Of a stretch of DNA of 64,000 nucleotides, positions 1 through 8,718 are shown piece after piece. Origin of the DNA: VYFG01 sp965248685 (GTDB lineage: Bacteria; Pseudomonadota; Gammaproteobacteria; Arenicellales; Poriferihabitantaceae); the NCBI GenBank assembly GCA_965248685.1, contig CBDFKC010000003.1, forward strand, positions 2,480,001 to 2,544,000, read 5' to 3'. A program made the position numbers and the translations under genes. How positions within the stretch are numbered: position 1 is the first letter of the stretch; each line of letters starts with the position of its first letter. The notes below the pieces were generated by a model. That model was not told the DNA's origin. It did no database searches and saw only the letters and a program-made list of their open reading frames with translations.

Positions 1-64
1 TCTTAAGGGTTGAACAGAGGGTCTCTAATTCTTCATTATTGGGTGGGACGATTTGTTTTTTCAT
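1..64 (-). CDS. Partial CDS, N-terminus only, unknown product
   Basis: An ATG at 64 reading leftward opens a frame without a stop to the window edge (21 codons, beginning MKKQIVPPNNEEL). A GAGGAT ribosome-binding site lies about 8 bases upstream, and the start is only 18 bases after the stop of the peroxiredoxin gene on the same strand, so the two are probably co-transcribed. Too little is visible to name a family. The frame and RBS are seen; that it is a gene is inference. Confidence 0.5.
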   Translation of the reverse strand, partial: MKKQIVPPNNEELETLCSTLK

Positions 65-82
65 TGCTTTATCCTCAACCGC

Positions 83-748
83 CTAATTGAGTTCTGAGCT
101 AGCGGTGTAATACCACTCGATATTCTCTGGAATGGATTTAACCTGGTTTGCTTCCTCAACTGTTGTAGGTGCCATAGGTACGAGTTTTTCACCTACTTGC
201 CATCCTTCAGGTGCAGACATTTGTTGTTCATCTACTGTTTGCAATGCGGTGAGGGTACGCAGTATTTCTGCCACCGATCTACCAACTTGCATAGGGTAAT
301 GAATTTTCGCTCGCAGAATACCGTCTGGATCAATAAAGAATACTGCTCGAACGGTAGCTGTACTGGTCGAGGTAGAGTCAAGCATTCCGTAAGCTGTTGC
401 GATAGCCATTGAAATGTCTTCGATGATAGGAAACGAAATTTCTATGCCAAATTTTTCCTTGATATTGCTGACCCAGGCTACGTGGGAGTAAATGCTATCT
501 ACTGATAATCCAACTAACTGACACTCCCGTCGATCGAATTCTTTTATTGATCTTTGCAGAGCAATAAATTCTGAAGTGCACACAGGAGTGAAATCAGCTG
601 GATGAGAGAACATGATTAACCATTTCCCTCTATAGTCTTCAGACGATATAGGTCCCTTTGTACTGCGCGCTATGAATGAAGGCACTGGCCGGTCAAGCAT
701 CAAACTTGCCTGCTGAATCGGATTTTGGTCATCAACCTCTATAGTCAT
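83..748 (-). CDS. 1-Cys peroxiredoxin (AhpC/Prx6-type)
   Basis: A thioredoxin-fold peroxidase that reduces hydroperoxides in the cytoplasm. The active-site block FSHPADFTPVCTSEF is visible, with the peroxidatic Cys in PVCTSEF. It is followed by the typical VGLSVDS and RAVFFIDPDG segments and the long C-terminal arm seen in Prx6/1-Cys enzymes. The frame is open upstream to 808, but that extension is AT-rich and reads as hydrophobic junk, so the ATG at 748 (MTIEVDDQ) is chosen; this gives about 221 residues, normal for the family. An AT palindrome lies just upstream. In a thiotroph it may deal with peroxide or persulfide by-products. Family certain, physiological substrate inferred. Confidence 0.9.
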   Translation of the reverse strand: MTIEVDDQNPIQQASLMLDRPVPSFIARSTKGPISSEDYRGKWLIMFSHPADFTPVCTSEFIALQRSIKEFDRRECQLVGLSVDSIYSHVAWVSNIKEKFGIEISFPIIEDISMAIATAYGMLDSTSTSTATVRAVFFIDPDGILRAKIHYPMQVGRSVAEILRTLTALQTVDEQQMSAPEGWQVGEKLVPMAPTTVEEANQVKSIPENIEWYYTASSELN

Positions 749-1050
749 CTTCAGTCTGGGTATTAATACAGTTAAGCAAATACAATATATTATATAGTAT
801 AATAACAATTAATATTATGCATTAGACCAGCAAAAGCTTGGCAATCTGGGATATGGGCAGGTTTTGAACCAATCAATGTCTGTAGAAAGCACTACAAACA
901 AGTTACTCAAATAGTTGATTTCTATTTAGAGTATATCAACCGTTGGTTCGGAGATTGTCTGTGATGGGTATTGATTACAACAAGTCGTCGCAACACTTGG
1001 GGTATATCGGGAAAAGCTGCCAGGAAGTTTCGCTTAACTTACAATTGCCA
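749..1050. other. Gap between peroxiredoxin and DsrE-like gene
   Basis: About 300 bases without a convincing gene. It holds the AT-rich palindrome at 788-804. Open frames here are short, lack ribosome-binding sites and mostly run antisense into the DsrE-like gene. No terminator-like hairpin was found. Confidence 0.6.
788..804. promoter_or_regulatory. AT-rich palindrome upstream of peroxiredoxin
   Basis: Seven-base arms TATTATA and TATAATA around a TAG centre form a perfect inverted repeat 40-56 bases before the peroxiredoxin start. Size and position suit a dimeric repressor operator or an overlapped -10 region. Which protein binds is unknown; the two ArsR-type regulators of this window are candidates, by inference only. 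Confidence 0.35.
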
Positions 1051-1530
1051 TCAAATAAACAGACTGACGTCCGATTCACCGGCAAACTCGAAAAAAGTCG
1101 ACGCGCCGCCTAATTCGATACCATCAATAAAGTCATCTCGACTCATATCGAATAGATCGATGGTCATTTGGCAGCCAATAAGCTTAACATCTAACTCCAG
1201 GCAAGCAGAACGCAAGTCCTCCACGCTGGCTACGCCCTTTGATTTCATTTTTTTCTTCATCATTAAGGTCATCATTGATTCCATCCCTGGAATTGCAGTA
1301 CCGGCTACTGGAAACCACTTGTCCATTGACATGGGCATAGGCATACCTGGATTTCCCAATGGACTCACCTTTAAATCGAGGTCTTTCTTTAACAGTTGTA
1401 AGCCGTAAAATGTAAAAAATATTGCGACCTCATAGTCAAGTGCTGCGGCAGTGGAAGCTAATATAAAAGGGGGGTAGGCCCAGTCGAGGGTACCTTTTGT
1501 AGCAATCAGCGCCAGTTTTTTATTTGCCAT
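1051..1530 (-). CDS. DsrE/DsrF/DrsH-like family protein (DsrE3-type)
   Basis: A 159-residue cytoplasmic protein of the peroxiredoxin-like DsrE superfamily. It starts MANKKLALIATKGTLDWAYPP and has the Met/Pro-rich insert PGMPMPMSMDKWFP, the MMKKKMK helix and the conserved cysteine in LIGCQMTIDLF. DsrE3-type proteins are known sulfur carriers that exchange persulfide sulfur with TusA in sulfur oxidisers. A TusA gene lies 8.5 kb away. ATG at 1530; it stands alone, 520 bases from the peroxiredoxin start on the same strand. Family assignment is solid; the TusA partnership is inferred from the family. Confidence 0.85.
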   Translation of the reverse strand: MANKKLALIATKGTLDWAYPPFILASTAAALDYEVAIFFTFYGLQLLKKDLDLKVSPLGNPGMPMPMSMDKWFPVAGTAIPGMESMMTLMMKKKMKSKGVASVEDLRSACLELDVKLIGCQMTIDLFDMSRDDFIDGIELGGASTFFEFAGESDVSLFI

Positions 1531-1705
1531 GGTTATAATTCCGTGATTAGTTTGCAGGGTTGTTCCCGAAATAACAAACTCGATATCTGCATATTATTAC
1601 AGCGCCGAATGCGAGGATATTAGTCATTGGTTGTACTGGTATATCCCTTAAGCAATATCCACGATTGGGCAGCAATAATGACCAATAAATCTATTGTGTA
1701 GACAG

Positions 1706-2959
1706 CTATTTTGTCCAGCTAAAGGTAATTCCGATTGCATTCTGATCCATACGTAGATCTGGTGCCGGAGTTCCAGCTCCAGGGTCGGTTAACTTTACCC
1801 CGTTTCCTGGTAACGTTTCATCGAATGTTCTAACATAGGATCCAGTAATGGATAGTCCTTCCCGTATTTGCCGAGTGAATCCAAATGCCAGGTGATCAGT
1901 TACCACTGCAGGGGTAAGAGAATTGAAGAATGCATCGTTAAATGTGTTATTTGGTACCGGATTTTCTCCGTGGTTATAACCAATTCGTAGTGTGGTGGAT
2001 GAATTCATGGCGTAAACCAGACCAAGCCTCAATATGGTAATGTCGTCCCATCCGAATCCTGGTCCGGTTGCAAAACCCAGAGGTGATCTGCCATCACCCG
2101 AGGTTGGGTTGCCGATGGCTGCGACCTTTGAATAATTTACCCTGGTCACATCAAATAGTACGTCCATTGAGTTTGAGGCTTTGAAAGCCAACCCAACGCC
2201 GTACTTTTCCGGGATATCGATACTGCCACCAGGAAACAGTCCTCGATACTCATCAAATTCTCCCATGCTAATTTCCGCCTGGTAGATCGCCCCCAACGTC
2301 AGCTTGTCAGAGACCTGTCCCATCCAACCCACGCTTGGGCCGATACCGGTAGCCGTGGATTTTCCATTGTCAGAGAAATTTTCAGGATCAAATGAAGCAG
2401 CAGCTAGCGCACCGATTCCATTGGTTTCAAACTGCTGATAAGCAATATTCAGACTCGCACCGAAATAATTATTGTTTACCTTTACCGAATAGGTGGGCTG
2501 GATAAATAGTTGCGCCAGATTAATCCGGGCAGGGCCACCCAGCAATGGATGGAATGCATAGTCGGTATTCTGTCCACCGGCCGCGGACACTGAGACTCCA
2601 ATCGACCTTCCATTGCCTAATAACCGGTTATAGCCTATTTCCGGAATCGGAAATACATCGGTCTCATTACCACTAAACGTCCTATCACCCAGTGTAAAGT
2701 CTCTGTCGGGTGAAAATAGCTCAATTCCTGCATCAGTGCGGTTACCGATTATTACGCCTGACGCTGGATTTATTCCTAATGCCAGTGTGTCTTGTGGGAA
2801 GGCAATTCCTGCGCCAGCAACTCCCCTGGCGCTCTGACCGGTGGCCACAGCTTGGTTTCCGTTGGTCGCAGATGCGATGATTGGGTAACCGGAAAATGTC
2901 GTAATCAATATAATCGCGGCTAAACGTGCACTCAGGCATCGGTAAGCAATCTTTCTCAT
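1706..2959 (-). CDS. FadL/OmpP1/TodX-type outer-membrane transport protein
   Basis: A beta-barrel transporter for hydrophobic substrates. After a signal peptide ending near ASA comes the diagnostic TNGNQAVATGQSARGVAGAGIAF-type hatch segment, then repeated amphipathic strands such as GIGPSVGWMG and LRLGLVYAMN, ending in an aromatic-rich strand (AIGITFSWTK). In-frame ATGs occur at 3025, 2974 and 2959. I choose 2959 (MRKIAYRCL) because AGGAAA sits at the right distance and the signal peptide is then of normal length, giving about 417 residues. It lies downstream of soxB on the same strand, 230 bases away. FadL homologues can carry fatty acids or aromatics; a sulfur-related substrate would be speculation. 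Confidence 0.88.
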   Translation of the reverse strand: MRKIAYRCLSARLAAIILITTFSGYPIIASATNGNQAVATGQSARGVAGAGIAFPQDTLALGINPASGVIIGNRTDAGIELFSPDRDFTLGDRTFSGNETDVFPIPEIGYNRLLGNGRSIGVSVSAAGGQNTDYAFHPLLGGPARINLAQLFIQPTYSVKVNNNYFGASLNIAYQQFETNGIGALAAASFDPENFSDNGKSTATGIGPSVGWMGQVSDKLTLGAIYQAEISMGEFDEYRGLFPGGSIDIPEKYGVGLAFKASNSMDVLFDVTRVNYSKVAAIGNPTSGDGRSPLGFATGPGFGWDDITILRLGLVYAMNSSTTLRIGYNHGENPVPNNTFNDAFFNSLTPAVVTDHLAFGFTRQIREGLSITGSYVRTFDETLPGNGVKLTDPGAGTPAPDLRMDQNAIGITFSWTK

Positions 2960-3085
2960 TGGTGTTTTCCTCATTAAATCAAAGGTATTTTGGATGCTTT
3001 GTTGCAAAGTATCTTTGATTGCCATCCGTTTCCAATGATAGAAAGCTGGACAAAGCTGGTGAAGAATAATGAGTGAAAACTATAT

Positions 3086-3101
3086 ATTAGTCAACACTAA
3101 T
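3086..3101. promoter_or_regulatory. Inverted repeat ATTAGT-CAAC-ACTAAT upstream of fadL-like gene
   Basis: A perfect 6-base inverted repeat with a 4-base spacer, inside an AT-rich stretch between soxB and the FadL-type gene. It resembles the larger ATTAGA...TCTAAT palindrome at 32297-32316. It could be an operator; no regulator can be assigned from sequence alone. Confidence 0.3.
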
Positions 3102-3187
3102 AAATAAATAACTAATATGTTATTGATTACGCTGTCTGGTGAGTTATTTGATCCTGTAGGGATAATTAAATATGCGGAACCACCTGA

Positions 3188-5113
3188 TTAGGTAGCCTCT
3201 CCCCTATAATCTGCGAGCCCTGGATTGCCACGTACGCCTATAAGTTTCGGCGCATTCAGTTTCTTGATATGAATGACATGTTCGCTATCTCGCGCCCGGA
3301 TTAAATACTCTCGTACGATGTCCCATATCAACCTTCCATCCGGCGCTGCATTAACACTGGCCCATCCAGCGACTTTATATGACTGCCCAGGGTCAATGGC
3401 TTGGCCGTTATCCAGTCTTGCATCTGAAATCCGCTGATTGAGCGGCTTGATGGGATCGATAGAATAGTCAAGCCCTCCCACACGAACCATGTCCCCTCCG
3501 GATTGTCGGTAAGGGTCTACATCAAACAAATTATCTGCTACACCCTCAAGCATGACTAATATGTCGCTTCCTTTCATCTCGATTAAATAGGTTTCCCCAT
3601 AGGTTATCGCGACCTGGGTCATCATATCTCGCATAGTTATCCAGTGACCAACCGGGACCGTTGTCCCCCAGCGTACACCAGCAGAAAGGGATATGTCGGC
3701 CTGGTATTCGTCAATCAATGCGTTACAGATTACCTGATCCCAGGTCCCCATAAAATTACCTCTGCGATACAGGGTCTCTCCGGCGATGGCCAGCTTTTCA
3801 TCAAGGATGTCGGCATAGGTTTTACCTAATCGCTGTTCGCTGAAATAGAACTTTTTATTTCTACTTTCAATAACTTTATCGTCGTAAACAGTTTGCTGGA
3901 GCTGATTCAGAAAAGCACTCATTTCCTTGTCAGGTTCGACAAGATCTTCGAATATCGGCAGCATTCGATAATGCATGGTATCCACAGAATTGTCTCCAAA
4001 CTCAAAGTCCATTACGCCAAGGTATTTACCGTGGGAGCCAGCATTGGTGACCAGGCAGGTATTCCCGGCGATGTTGGCAACTTCAATTGGTTTGGGCATT
4101 CCATCATGGGTATGGCCGCCAAAAACAGCATTTAGTCCAGGTATTCTGGCTGCCATTTTAATATCCACGTCCATACCATTGTGCGATAGAAGTACCATCG
4201 CGTCCGGTTTATGTTCCTGCTGAATTTGTTCGGCGAGCTCGATCATATCGAGTTCGCGCAGGCCAAATGACCAGTCTGGAAAGAATTCCTGGGGGTTTGC
4301 ATTCGCTGTTCGGGGAAACGCCTGGCCAATCACGCATATACGCGCGCCACCAACTTCCTTAATAACGAAGGGTTGAAACGCGTGGCCGGAGTCCTCATCA
4401 AACAGACCGCTTCCGTCAAATCGTTCGACCATTGCGGGGTATTCATCTTCAAACAACGCATCTTCCTTGACTCGAACATTCTGTCCTATGAAATCACCTT
4501 TGAATAGCGCGACGTTACTGAGTACCTCCTCTTCACGATAGGTAAATTCCCAATGACCAACCATGATATCCACGCCCAGGATATTCGAAGCTTCGACCAT
4601 ATCCACTCCACGGGTCCAGAGTGCAGTTGCTGAACCCTGCCATAAATCCCCTCCGTCCATAGTAAGGGTTTGGTCAATACCGCCGGCTTGTTGCCGTAAT
4701 AAATCAAGTATTGTTTTGATCTGGGGAAACCCACCCATTCTGCCGTATTTATTAATTCCCTCTTCAAAATCAAGATAGGTATAGGCATATGACTCACGGG
4801 TCCCGCGTTCAAATCCCATGTGATCGAGAAATTTATCGCCGACTATATGGGGAAGATGACCAAATGCGTCTCCCACACCCAGATTGACATTCGGTTCCCT
4901 GAAATACACTGGAAACAACTGACCGTGAACATCCGTTGTATGCAAAATTCTGGCGGCTCCCTTCATTGGGACGGAATAAAGGGATTCCGCATCGGGGCTG
5001 AGTTTCTGCGCCTGCGCATTCGAAAATAGCTTCGGGAAGTGATAGGCCGAGGTCCCGGCAGCGGCGCCCGTTCCAGCCAGTTTCAGAAAACGCCGTCTAT
5101 TGGTCTTTTTCAT
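3188..5113 (-). CDS. soxB: Thiosulfohydrolase SoxB
   Basis: SoxB hydrolyses the terminal sulfone from the sulfur chain bound to SoxYZ, releasing sulfate in the periplasm. The 641-residue protein begins with a twin-arginine signal (NRRRFLKLAG). It then shows the di-manganese metallophosphoesterase motifs: HTTDVHG (Asp61, His63), TMDGGDLWQG (about 150-160), the SoxB-type MVGHWEFTY (His187), LLSHNGMD and FGGHTHDG. The C-terminal 5'-nucleotidase domain includes the VRVGGLDYSIDP stretch. Length matches the family (about 560-640). It is separated from soxXYZAK by 7.5 kb. ATG at 5113; the RBS is weak. Confidence 0.95.
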   Translation of the reverse strand: MKKTNRRRFLKLAGTGAAAGTSAYHFPKLFSNAQAQKLSPDAESLYSVPMKGAARILHTTDVHGQLFPVYFREPNVNLGVGDAFGHLPHIVGDKFLDHMGFERGTRESYAYTYLDFEEGINKYGRMGGFPQIKTILDLLRQQAGGIDQTLTMDGGDLWQGSATALWTRGVDMVEASNILGVDIMVGHWEFTYREEEVLSNVALFKGDFIGQNVRVKEDALFEDEYPAMVERFDGSGLFDEDSGHAFQPFVIKEVGGARICVIGQAFPRTANANPQEFFPDWSFGLRELDMIELAEQIQQEHKPDAMVLLSHNGMDVDIKMAARIPGLNAVFGGHTHDGMPKPIEVANIAGNTCLVTNAGSHGKYLGVMDFEFGDNSVDTMHYRMLPIFEDLVEPDKEMSAFLNQLQQTVYDDKVIESRNKKFYFSEQRLGKTYADILDEKLAIAGETLYRRGNFMGTWDQVICNALIDEYQADISLSAGVRWGTTVPVGHWITMRDMMTQVAITYGETYLIEMKGSDILVMLEGVADNLFDVDPYRQSGGDMVRVGGLDYSIDPIKPLNQRISDARLDNGQAIDPGQSYKVAGWASVNAAPDGRLIWDIVREYLIRARDSEHVIHIKKLNAPKLIGVRGNPGLADYRGEAT

Positions 5114-5336
5114 TCTAGTTGCCTATGCGGAGAGTGAAACCTGATTGTTTCGACTAGGTTTTTCGGGTCGGTATTATGCTAATTTAGAATATACGGTTTT
5201 GCAAATGGCTCTATTCTTGGGACACCAAACCAAAATTTGCCCTGCCGCACTCTATAATTCTCCGTTGCGGGCGAAGGTAAACACTAACCCTGGTCAGTAA
5301 AATTTGCAATTTAAATTGTAGTTTTTCATAAATACT

Positions 5337-6476
5337 ATGAAGATTTTAATGGCGATCAGCGTAGCGGTGTCCTTACTGACAACGATACCGGTTTTAGCAG
5401 ATGTTGTTAAGCCCGCTCTGATTGAGATTAATGTGAATAGAAATGGACTTGTAAATATCGAGATCAGGGCCAGTGTAGAAGCCTTGTTAAGCGGAATCAA
5501 TGGGCAATACAAACAAACCCAGGATTCTCCATTCGCCGAGGAATATGACGAGTTACGGGTTTTGCCAGGGGCTGAACTTGCTGGTCGATTTTCACTATTT
5601 GAGCCAGAGCTTCTAGAACAAATCTGGTTAAAAATAGGTTCTTCAAAGCTTCACCTGAGCCTTGAATCAATTGATATTCCAGCGGCTGGTTATACCAAAG
5701 TTCCCAGGATCAGTGTAATTAGATTAACCGGAAGGTTTACTGAACGAGCGCCAAATCTTCAATGGTATTACCCTGCAAAATTTGGAGACTCGGCCGTTAG
5801 GGTTCGGCAAATTGATCTGCAACGAGAACGTTGGCATTGGTCTCAGTGGCAATGGATACGAGAGGATCGGGCGAGTGAGGGATTTTCGCTGAGCGAAGTC
5901 GCGGTCTCTCGTTCTTCGCTGGAAGTTGTCGGGTCATATATTGCTCTTGGGTTTCGGCATATTTTACCTCGCGGTCTCGATCATCTTCTGTTTATTCTCG
6001 GAATTTTTCTTTTGAGCACCAGGATACGACCGCTATTCTGGCAAATTACGATGTTTACCGTCGCCCATTCATTGACCCTGGGTCTATCCATCGCGGGAAT
6101 AGTGGAACTGCCGGCCCGCGTGGTCGAGCCACTTATCGCTTTATCGATTGCGTACATTGGACTAGAGAATTTATTTCTGTCAAAACTTACTTCGCGACGT
6201 TTAGTACTGGTGTTCAGCTTTGGACTTATTCACGGACTTGGATTTGCCAGCGTGCTCGGAGAGTTTGGAATGCCAGCCGATGAATTTTTAACCGCCCTGA
6301 TAAGTTTCAATCTAGGAGTCGAGTTTGCTCAACTCGCGGTGGTCGGGTTAGGTTCTCTCCTGGTTTGGTGCTTGTTTACCGATAAATCATATTACCGCAA
6401 AATAGTCGTTATTCCGTGTTCTTTGGCTATCAGCATAACTGGGCTCATTTGGTTTTATGACCGTCTGGCGATCTAG
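5337..6476 (+). CDS. HupE/UreJ-like membrane protein with exported N-terminal domain
   Basis: A 379-residue protein with a signal peptide, about 180 periplasmic residues, and then a six-helix membrane domain starting at GLDHLLFILGIFLL and containing HSLTLGLSIAG and GLIHGLGFASVLGEFG. The GLDH, AHSLTL and GLIHGLGFA motifs are those of the HupE/UreJ_2 family. Some HupE/UreJ members transport nickel, but the long-N-terminal type is common in genomes without hydrogenase or urease, and no such genes are seen here. Function therefore unassigned. It is divergent from soxB with a 220-base gap. Confidence 0.8.
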   Translation: MKILMAISVAVSLLTTIPVLADVVKPALIEINVNRNGLVNIEIRASVEALLSGINGQYKQTQDSPFAEEYDELRVLPGAELAGRFSLFEPELLEQIWLKIGSSKLHLSLESIDIPAAGYTKVPRISVIRLTGRFTERAPNLQWYYPAKFGDSAVRVRQIDLQRERWHWSQWQWIREDRASEGFSLSEVAVSRSSLEVVGSYIALGFRHILPRGLDHLLFILGIFLLSTRIRPLFWQITMFTVAHSLTLGLSIAGIVELPARVVEPLIALSIAYIGLENLFLSKLTSRRLVLVFSFGLIHGLGFASVLGEFGMPADEFLTALISFNLGVEFAQLAVVGLGSLLVWCLFTDKSYYRKIVVIPCSLAISITGLIWFYDRLAI

Positions 6477-6601
6477 GGAACCTCTGAACAAGTTATGACC
6501 GGTTGTTTTGAGCGATTATTTTCCAAGTTTTATTTTGTTGGGATGTATCTGGTACGGGTGATACCATTGCGGAAACAAGGTGAATCGGTACAGAACTAGC
6601 G

Positions 6602-6946
6602 ATGCGAGTATGGGTGATATTAATGTTTGTTATTTTTCAGCTTACTGGATGTAAGGAACCAGTAGAAACCGAAGAAACCATTGCATTAAATAAAATTCTT
6701 GAGGATGCCTACCAGCTCTGCGAGATCCTTGAATCAACCGATTTAACGACTGCCTGTGAGGTCCGGGGCTGGGCGATGACCGTAGACGTGAAAATAAATA
6801 CCACAGGAGAAGAAGCGACTGAGATTTGCGCTGGAATTGTGGAGAAGCTGGCCAGAAATTCCACAAATTTTGCAGGCAAATGGAGGCTATATATATTCTC
6901 GCCATTTGATTCAGATGACCCTTTGGCGATATGTACTTTGCCTTAG
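6602..6946 (+). CDS. Small predicted lipoprotein, unknown function
   Basis: 114 residues with a short hydrophobic leader ending in the lipobox LTGC (Cys17), predicting a lipid-anchored envelope protein. The mature part has four more cysteines (CEILES, ACEVRG, EICAG, AICTLP), suggesting two disulfides. No family recognised. ATG at 6602, 125 bases after the HupE-like gene. It converges with the next gene at a 5-base gap. Confidence 0.65.
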   Translation: MRVWVILMFVIFQLTGCKEPVETEETIALNKILEDAYQLCEILESTDLTTACEVRGWAMTVDVKINTTGEEATEICAGIVEKLARNSTNFAGKWRLYIFSPFDSDDPLAICTLP

Positions 6947-6951
6947 ACCGA

Positions 6952-7566
6952 TCAGTTGTTAAATTTGTCCATCTCCATCGTTGGTTTTCTGTTCTTTTGG
7001 GTCGTAATTTTCAAGCTATAAAGGATAGCCAGTGGTGCGAAGATCAGCAGCAATGTATGGATGAAAATATTGAATAGATACCAGTGCAGCGCCGTCAGCA
7101 ATGTCGCCAGGTAGACTAATCTGTGGAGGTTTTTCCATTTGCGACCCAGCCAGCGGACCGATAGATTATTTGAGGTTAGGGCCAGCGCCAGCAGGATTAA
7201 CAGGGCGGCCCAGCCTATCAGAATTTCCCAGTCCTGTGCTTCCCAAAGTATATTTTCCAGGTCACCAGTCTCACGTATATATGTCAAGGTATGAATGACG
7301 GCATAACCGAAACAGGCTATACCGATGTAGCGCCTTTTCAGAGAAAACCAACGTACTGTCCGGCGTCCAGGACTCCAATCGATTACCAGGTGGTACAAAG
7401 GGGTCAAGGCCAGGTTGAATACAAGTAGCTGCACGGAAAGAACACCGGAGTCATACATCATCCCGGAGTAATAACGCTGGTTATGAACAAAATCCAGAAT
7501 TAGTGGAAAGCTTGGCAGCGCCAGGACAATCCAGACAAAATACCGATTGTTGGCAATTCTTAACAT
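6952..7566 (-). CDS. Ferric-reductase-like/MsrQ-type heme membrane protein
   Basis: A 204-residue, about six-helix membrane protein. It has histidines in the ferric-reductase-like arrangement (LALTPLYHLVID, YAVIHTLTYIRE, WKNLHRLVYLATLLTALHWYL). The pattern and the segment SLKRRYIGIACFGYAVIH match the MsrQ/YedZ family, the heme subunit that feeds electrons to the periplasmic methionine-sulfoxide reductase MsrP. No MsrP is in the window, so the partner is either elsewhere or different. This may matter because two exported methionine-rich proteins are encoded at 27.6 and 32.2 kb. Family call good; MsrQ identity is inference. Confidence 0.72.
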   Translation of the reverse strand: MLRIANNRYFVWIVLALPSFPLILDFVHNQRYYSGMMYDSGVLSVQLLVFNLALTPLYHLVIDWSPGRRTVRWFSLKRRYIGIACFGYAVIHTLTYIRETGDLENILWEAQDWEILIGWAALLILLALALTSNNLSVRWLGRKWKNLHRLVYLATLLTALHWYLFNIFIHTLLLIFAPLAILYSLKITTQKNRKPTMEMDKFNN

Positions 7567-7717
7567 TGTTTTCGTAGTGGGTTAGGCATCGGTATATATT
7601 GAGATCGATCAGGGCATACTTGAGAATCATATAAAATATCCTATAGGACAATGAGAACTTCAGGTAAATCCTGAATGCTAATTTTATAACAGGCAGCGAC
7701 AGCCAAATACTTATCCA

Positions 7718-8107
7718 ATGGAAAAATCTAATGAGAGGTTCTACTCCGTCGATCAATTTGTCAGCCTCGAGCAACGGGTCTGGACTGCATTGAAGACTGG
7801 AGACAGTGCGATTGATGGGGAAATGTTGACAGACGATTTCCTTGGTGTATACAGCGACGGATTCGCTGGCAAATCCGAACACGTAAATCAATTGCGTCAT
7901 GGCCCCACCATCCATGACTACAAGATTGTTGAACCCAGAATTATTACCCTGGCTGAAGACGTTGTATTGCTGTCTTATCGAGCCATTTTTTCCCGGATTT
8001 CAAGCGCTAATACCGGGCCCGTCGAATCGATGCTTGTGAGCTCGATTTGGCGTGAGTTTCCCGGCGGATGGAGGAATATTTTTAGTCAGGATACAGCGAA
8101 TGATTAG
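7718..8107 (+). CDS. SnoaL/DUF4440-like (NTF2-fold) protein
   Basis: 129 residues, cytoplasmic. The layout is that of the DUF4440 branch of NTF2-fold proteins: an N-terminal helix LEQRVWTALKTGD, the LTDDFLGVYSDGFAGKSEHV block, then IVEPRIITLAEDVVLLSYRAIF and a strand ending SSIWREFPGGWRNIFSQDT. Members are diverse (small-molecule enzymes or binding proteins), so no function is offered. ATG at 7718. It stands alone between two unrelated genes. Confidence 0.7.
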   Translation: MEKSNERFYSVDQFVSLEQRVWTALKTGDSAIDGEMLTDDFLGVYSDGFAGKSEHVNQLRHGPTIHDYKIVEPRIITLAEDVVLLSYRAIFSRISSANTGPVESMLVSSIWREFPGGWRNIFSQDTAND

Positions 8108-8232
8108 CTCGGTCCTGTTTACATTGGTATCTACGGGCAGTTGCCCTCAGGCAAACTTCTCGGAAACATCACTTATGGGATAGGTATCCGGTTGCACCGA
8201 AACACTATAATCAGGCTAACTTCTTCAATTTA

Positions 8233-8712
8233 ATGCGCATGCCCGAACATCTTACAGAGCAGCAACAGATGAGCCTTTCCAGTGGAATTGCTGCGTTTGA
8301 GGCCAAGAATTTTGCACAGTCACTGGCCATGCTCGGACCCTTGGCGGAGGTCGGGGAAGCTGATGCCCAGTACCGGTTGGCGATCATGTACCAAAATGGA
8401 TTGGGGGTCGTACGCAATGAATTGCTCGCAATGAAATGGATGGTGGTGGCGGCTAATCAGAACTTTCCACTGGCCCAGCATGGGCTCGGATTTATGTATA
8501 TGGACGGCGATTGCGTTGCGAAAAATGGTGAGAAAGCGGTATTGTGGTTTTCCCGGGCGGCGGAACAGGGAATGATTGGTTCTTTGACAAGTCTGGCGAT
8601 GATCTATGAAACAGGCAATGGTGTGCCGCAGAATATTGAGGAAGCTCGCAGACTTTATCGGTTGGCAGGGTTTTCTGATGATGAAATGGCGTTGGGGGAA
8701 TCCCTCACATGA
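8233..8712 (+). CDS. Sel1-repeat (TPR-like) protein
   Basis: 159 residues built of Sel1-like helical repeats: GEADAQYRLAIMYQNGLGV, FPLAQHGLGFMYMDGD, MIGSLTSLAMIYETGNGV, each followed by an AxxWxxxAAE-type helix. These are protein-protein interaction scaffolds. No signal peptide is seen, so it is probably cytoplasmic. Starts at ATG 8233 or 8239 (both in frame and close). It converges with the YeeE-type gene, with 6 bases between stops. Confidence 0.82.
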   Translation: MRMPEHLTEQQQMSLSSGIAAFEAKNFAQSLAMLGPLAEVGEADAQYRLAIMYQNGLGVVRNELLAMKWMVVAANQNFPLAQHGLGFMYMDGDCVAKNGEKAVLWFSRAAEQGMIGSLTSLAMIYETGNGVPQNIEEARRLYRLAGFSDDEMALGESLT

Positions 8713-8718
8713 GATGAT

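Noticed and set aside
971..1408. 145-codon plus-strand frame
   Set aside because: Antisense to the clear DsrE-family gene, which has the conserved cysteine motif and a proper start.
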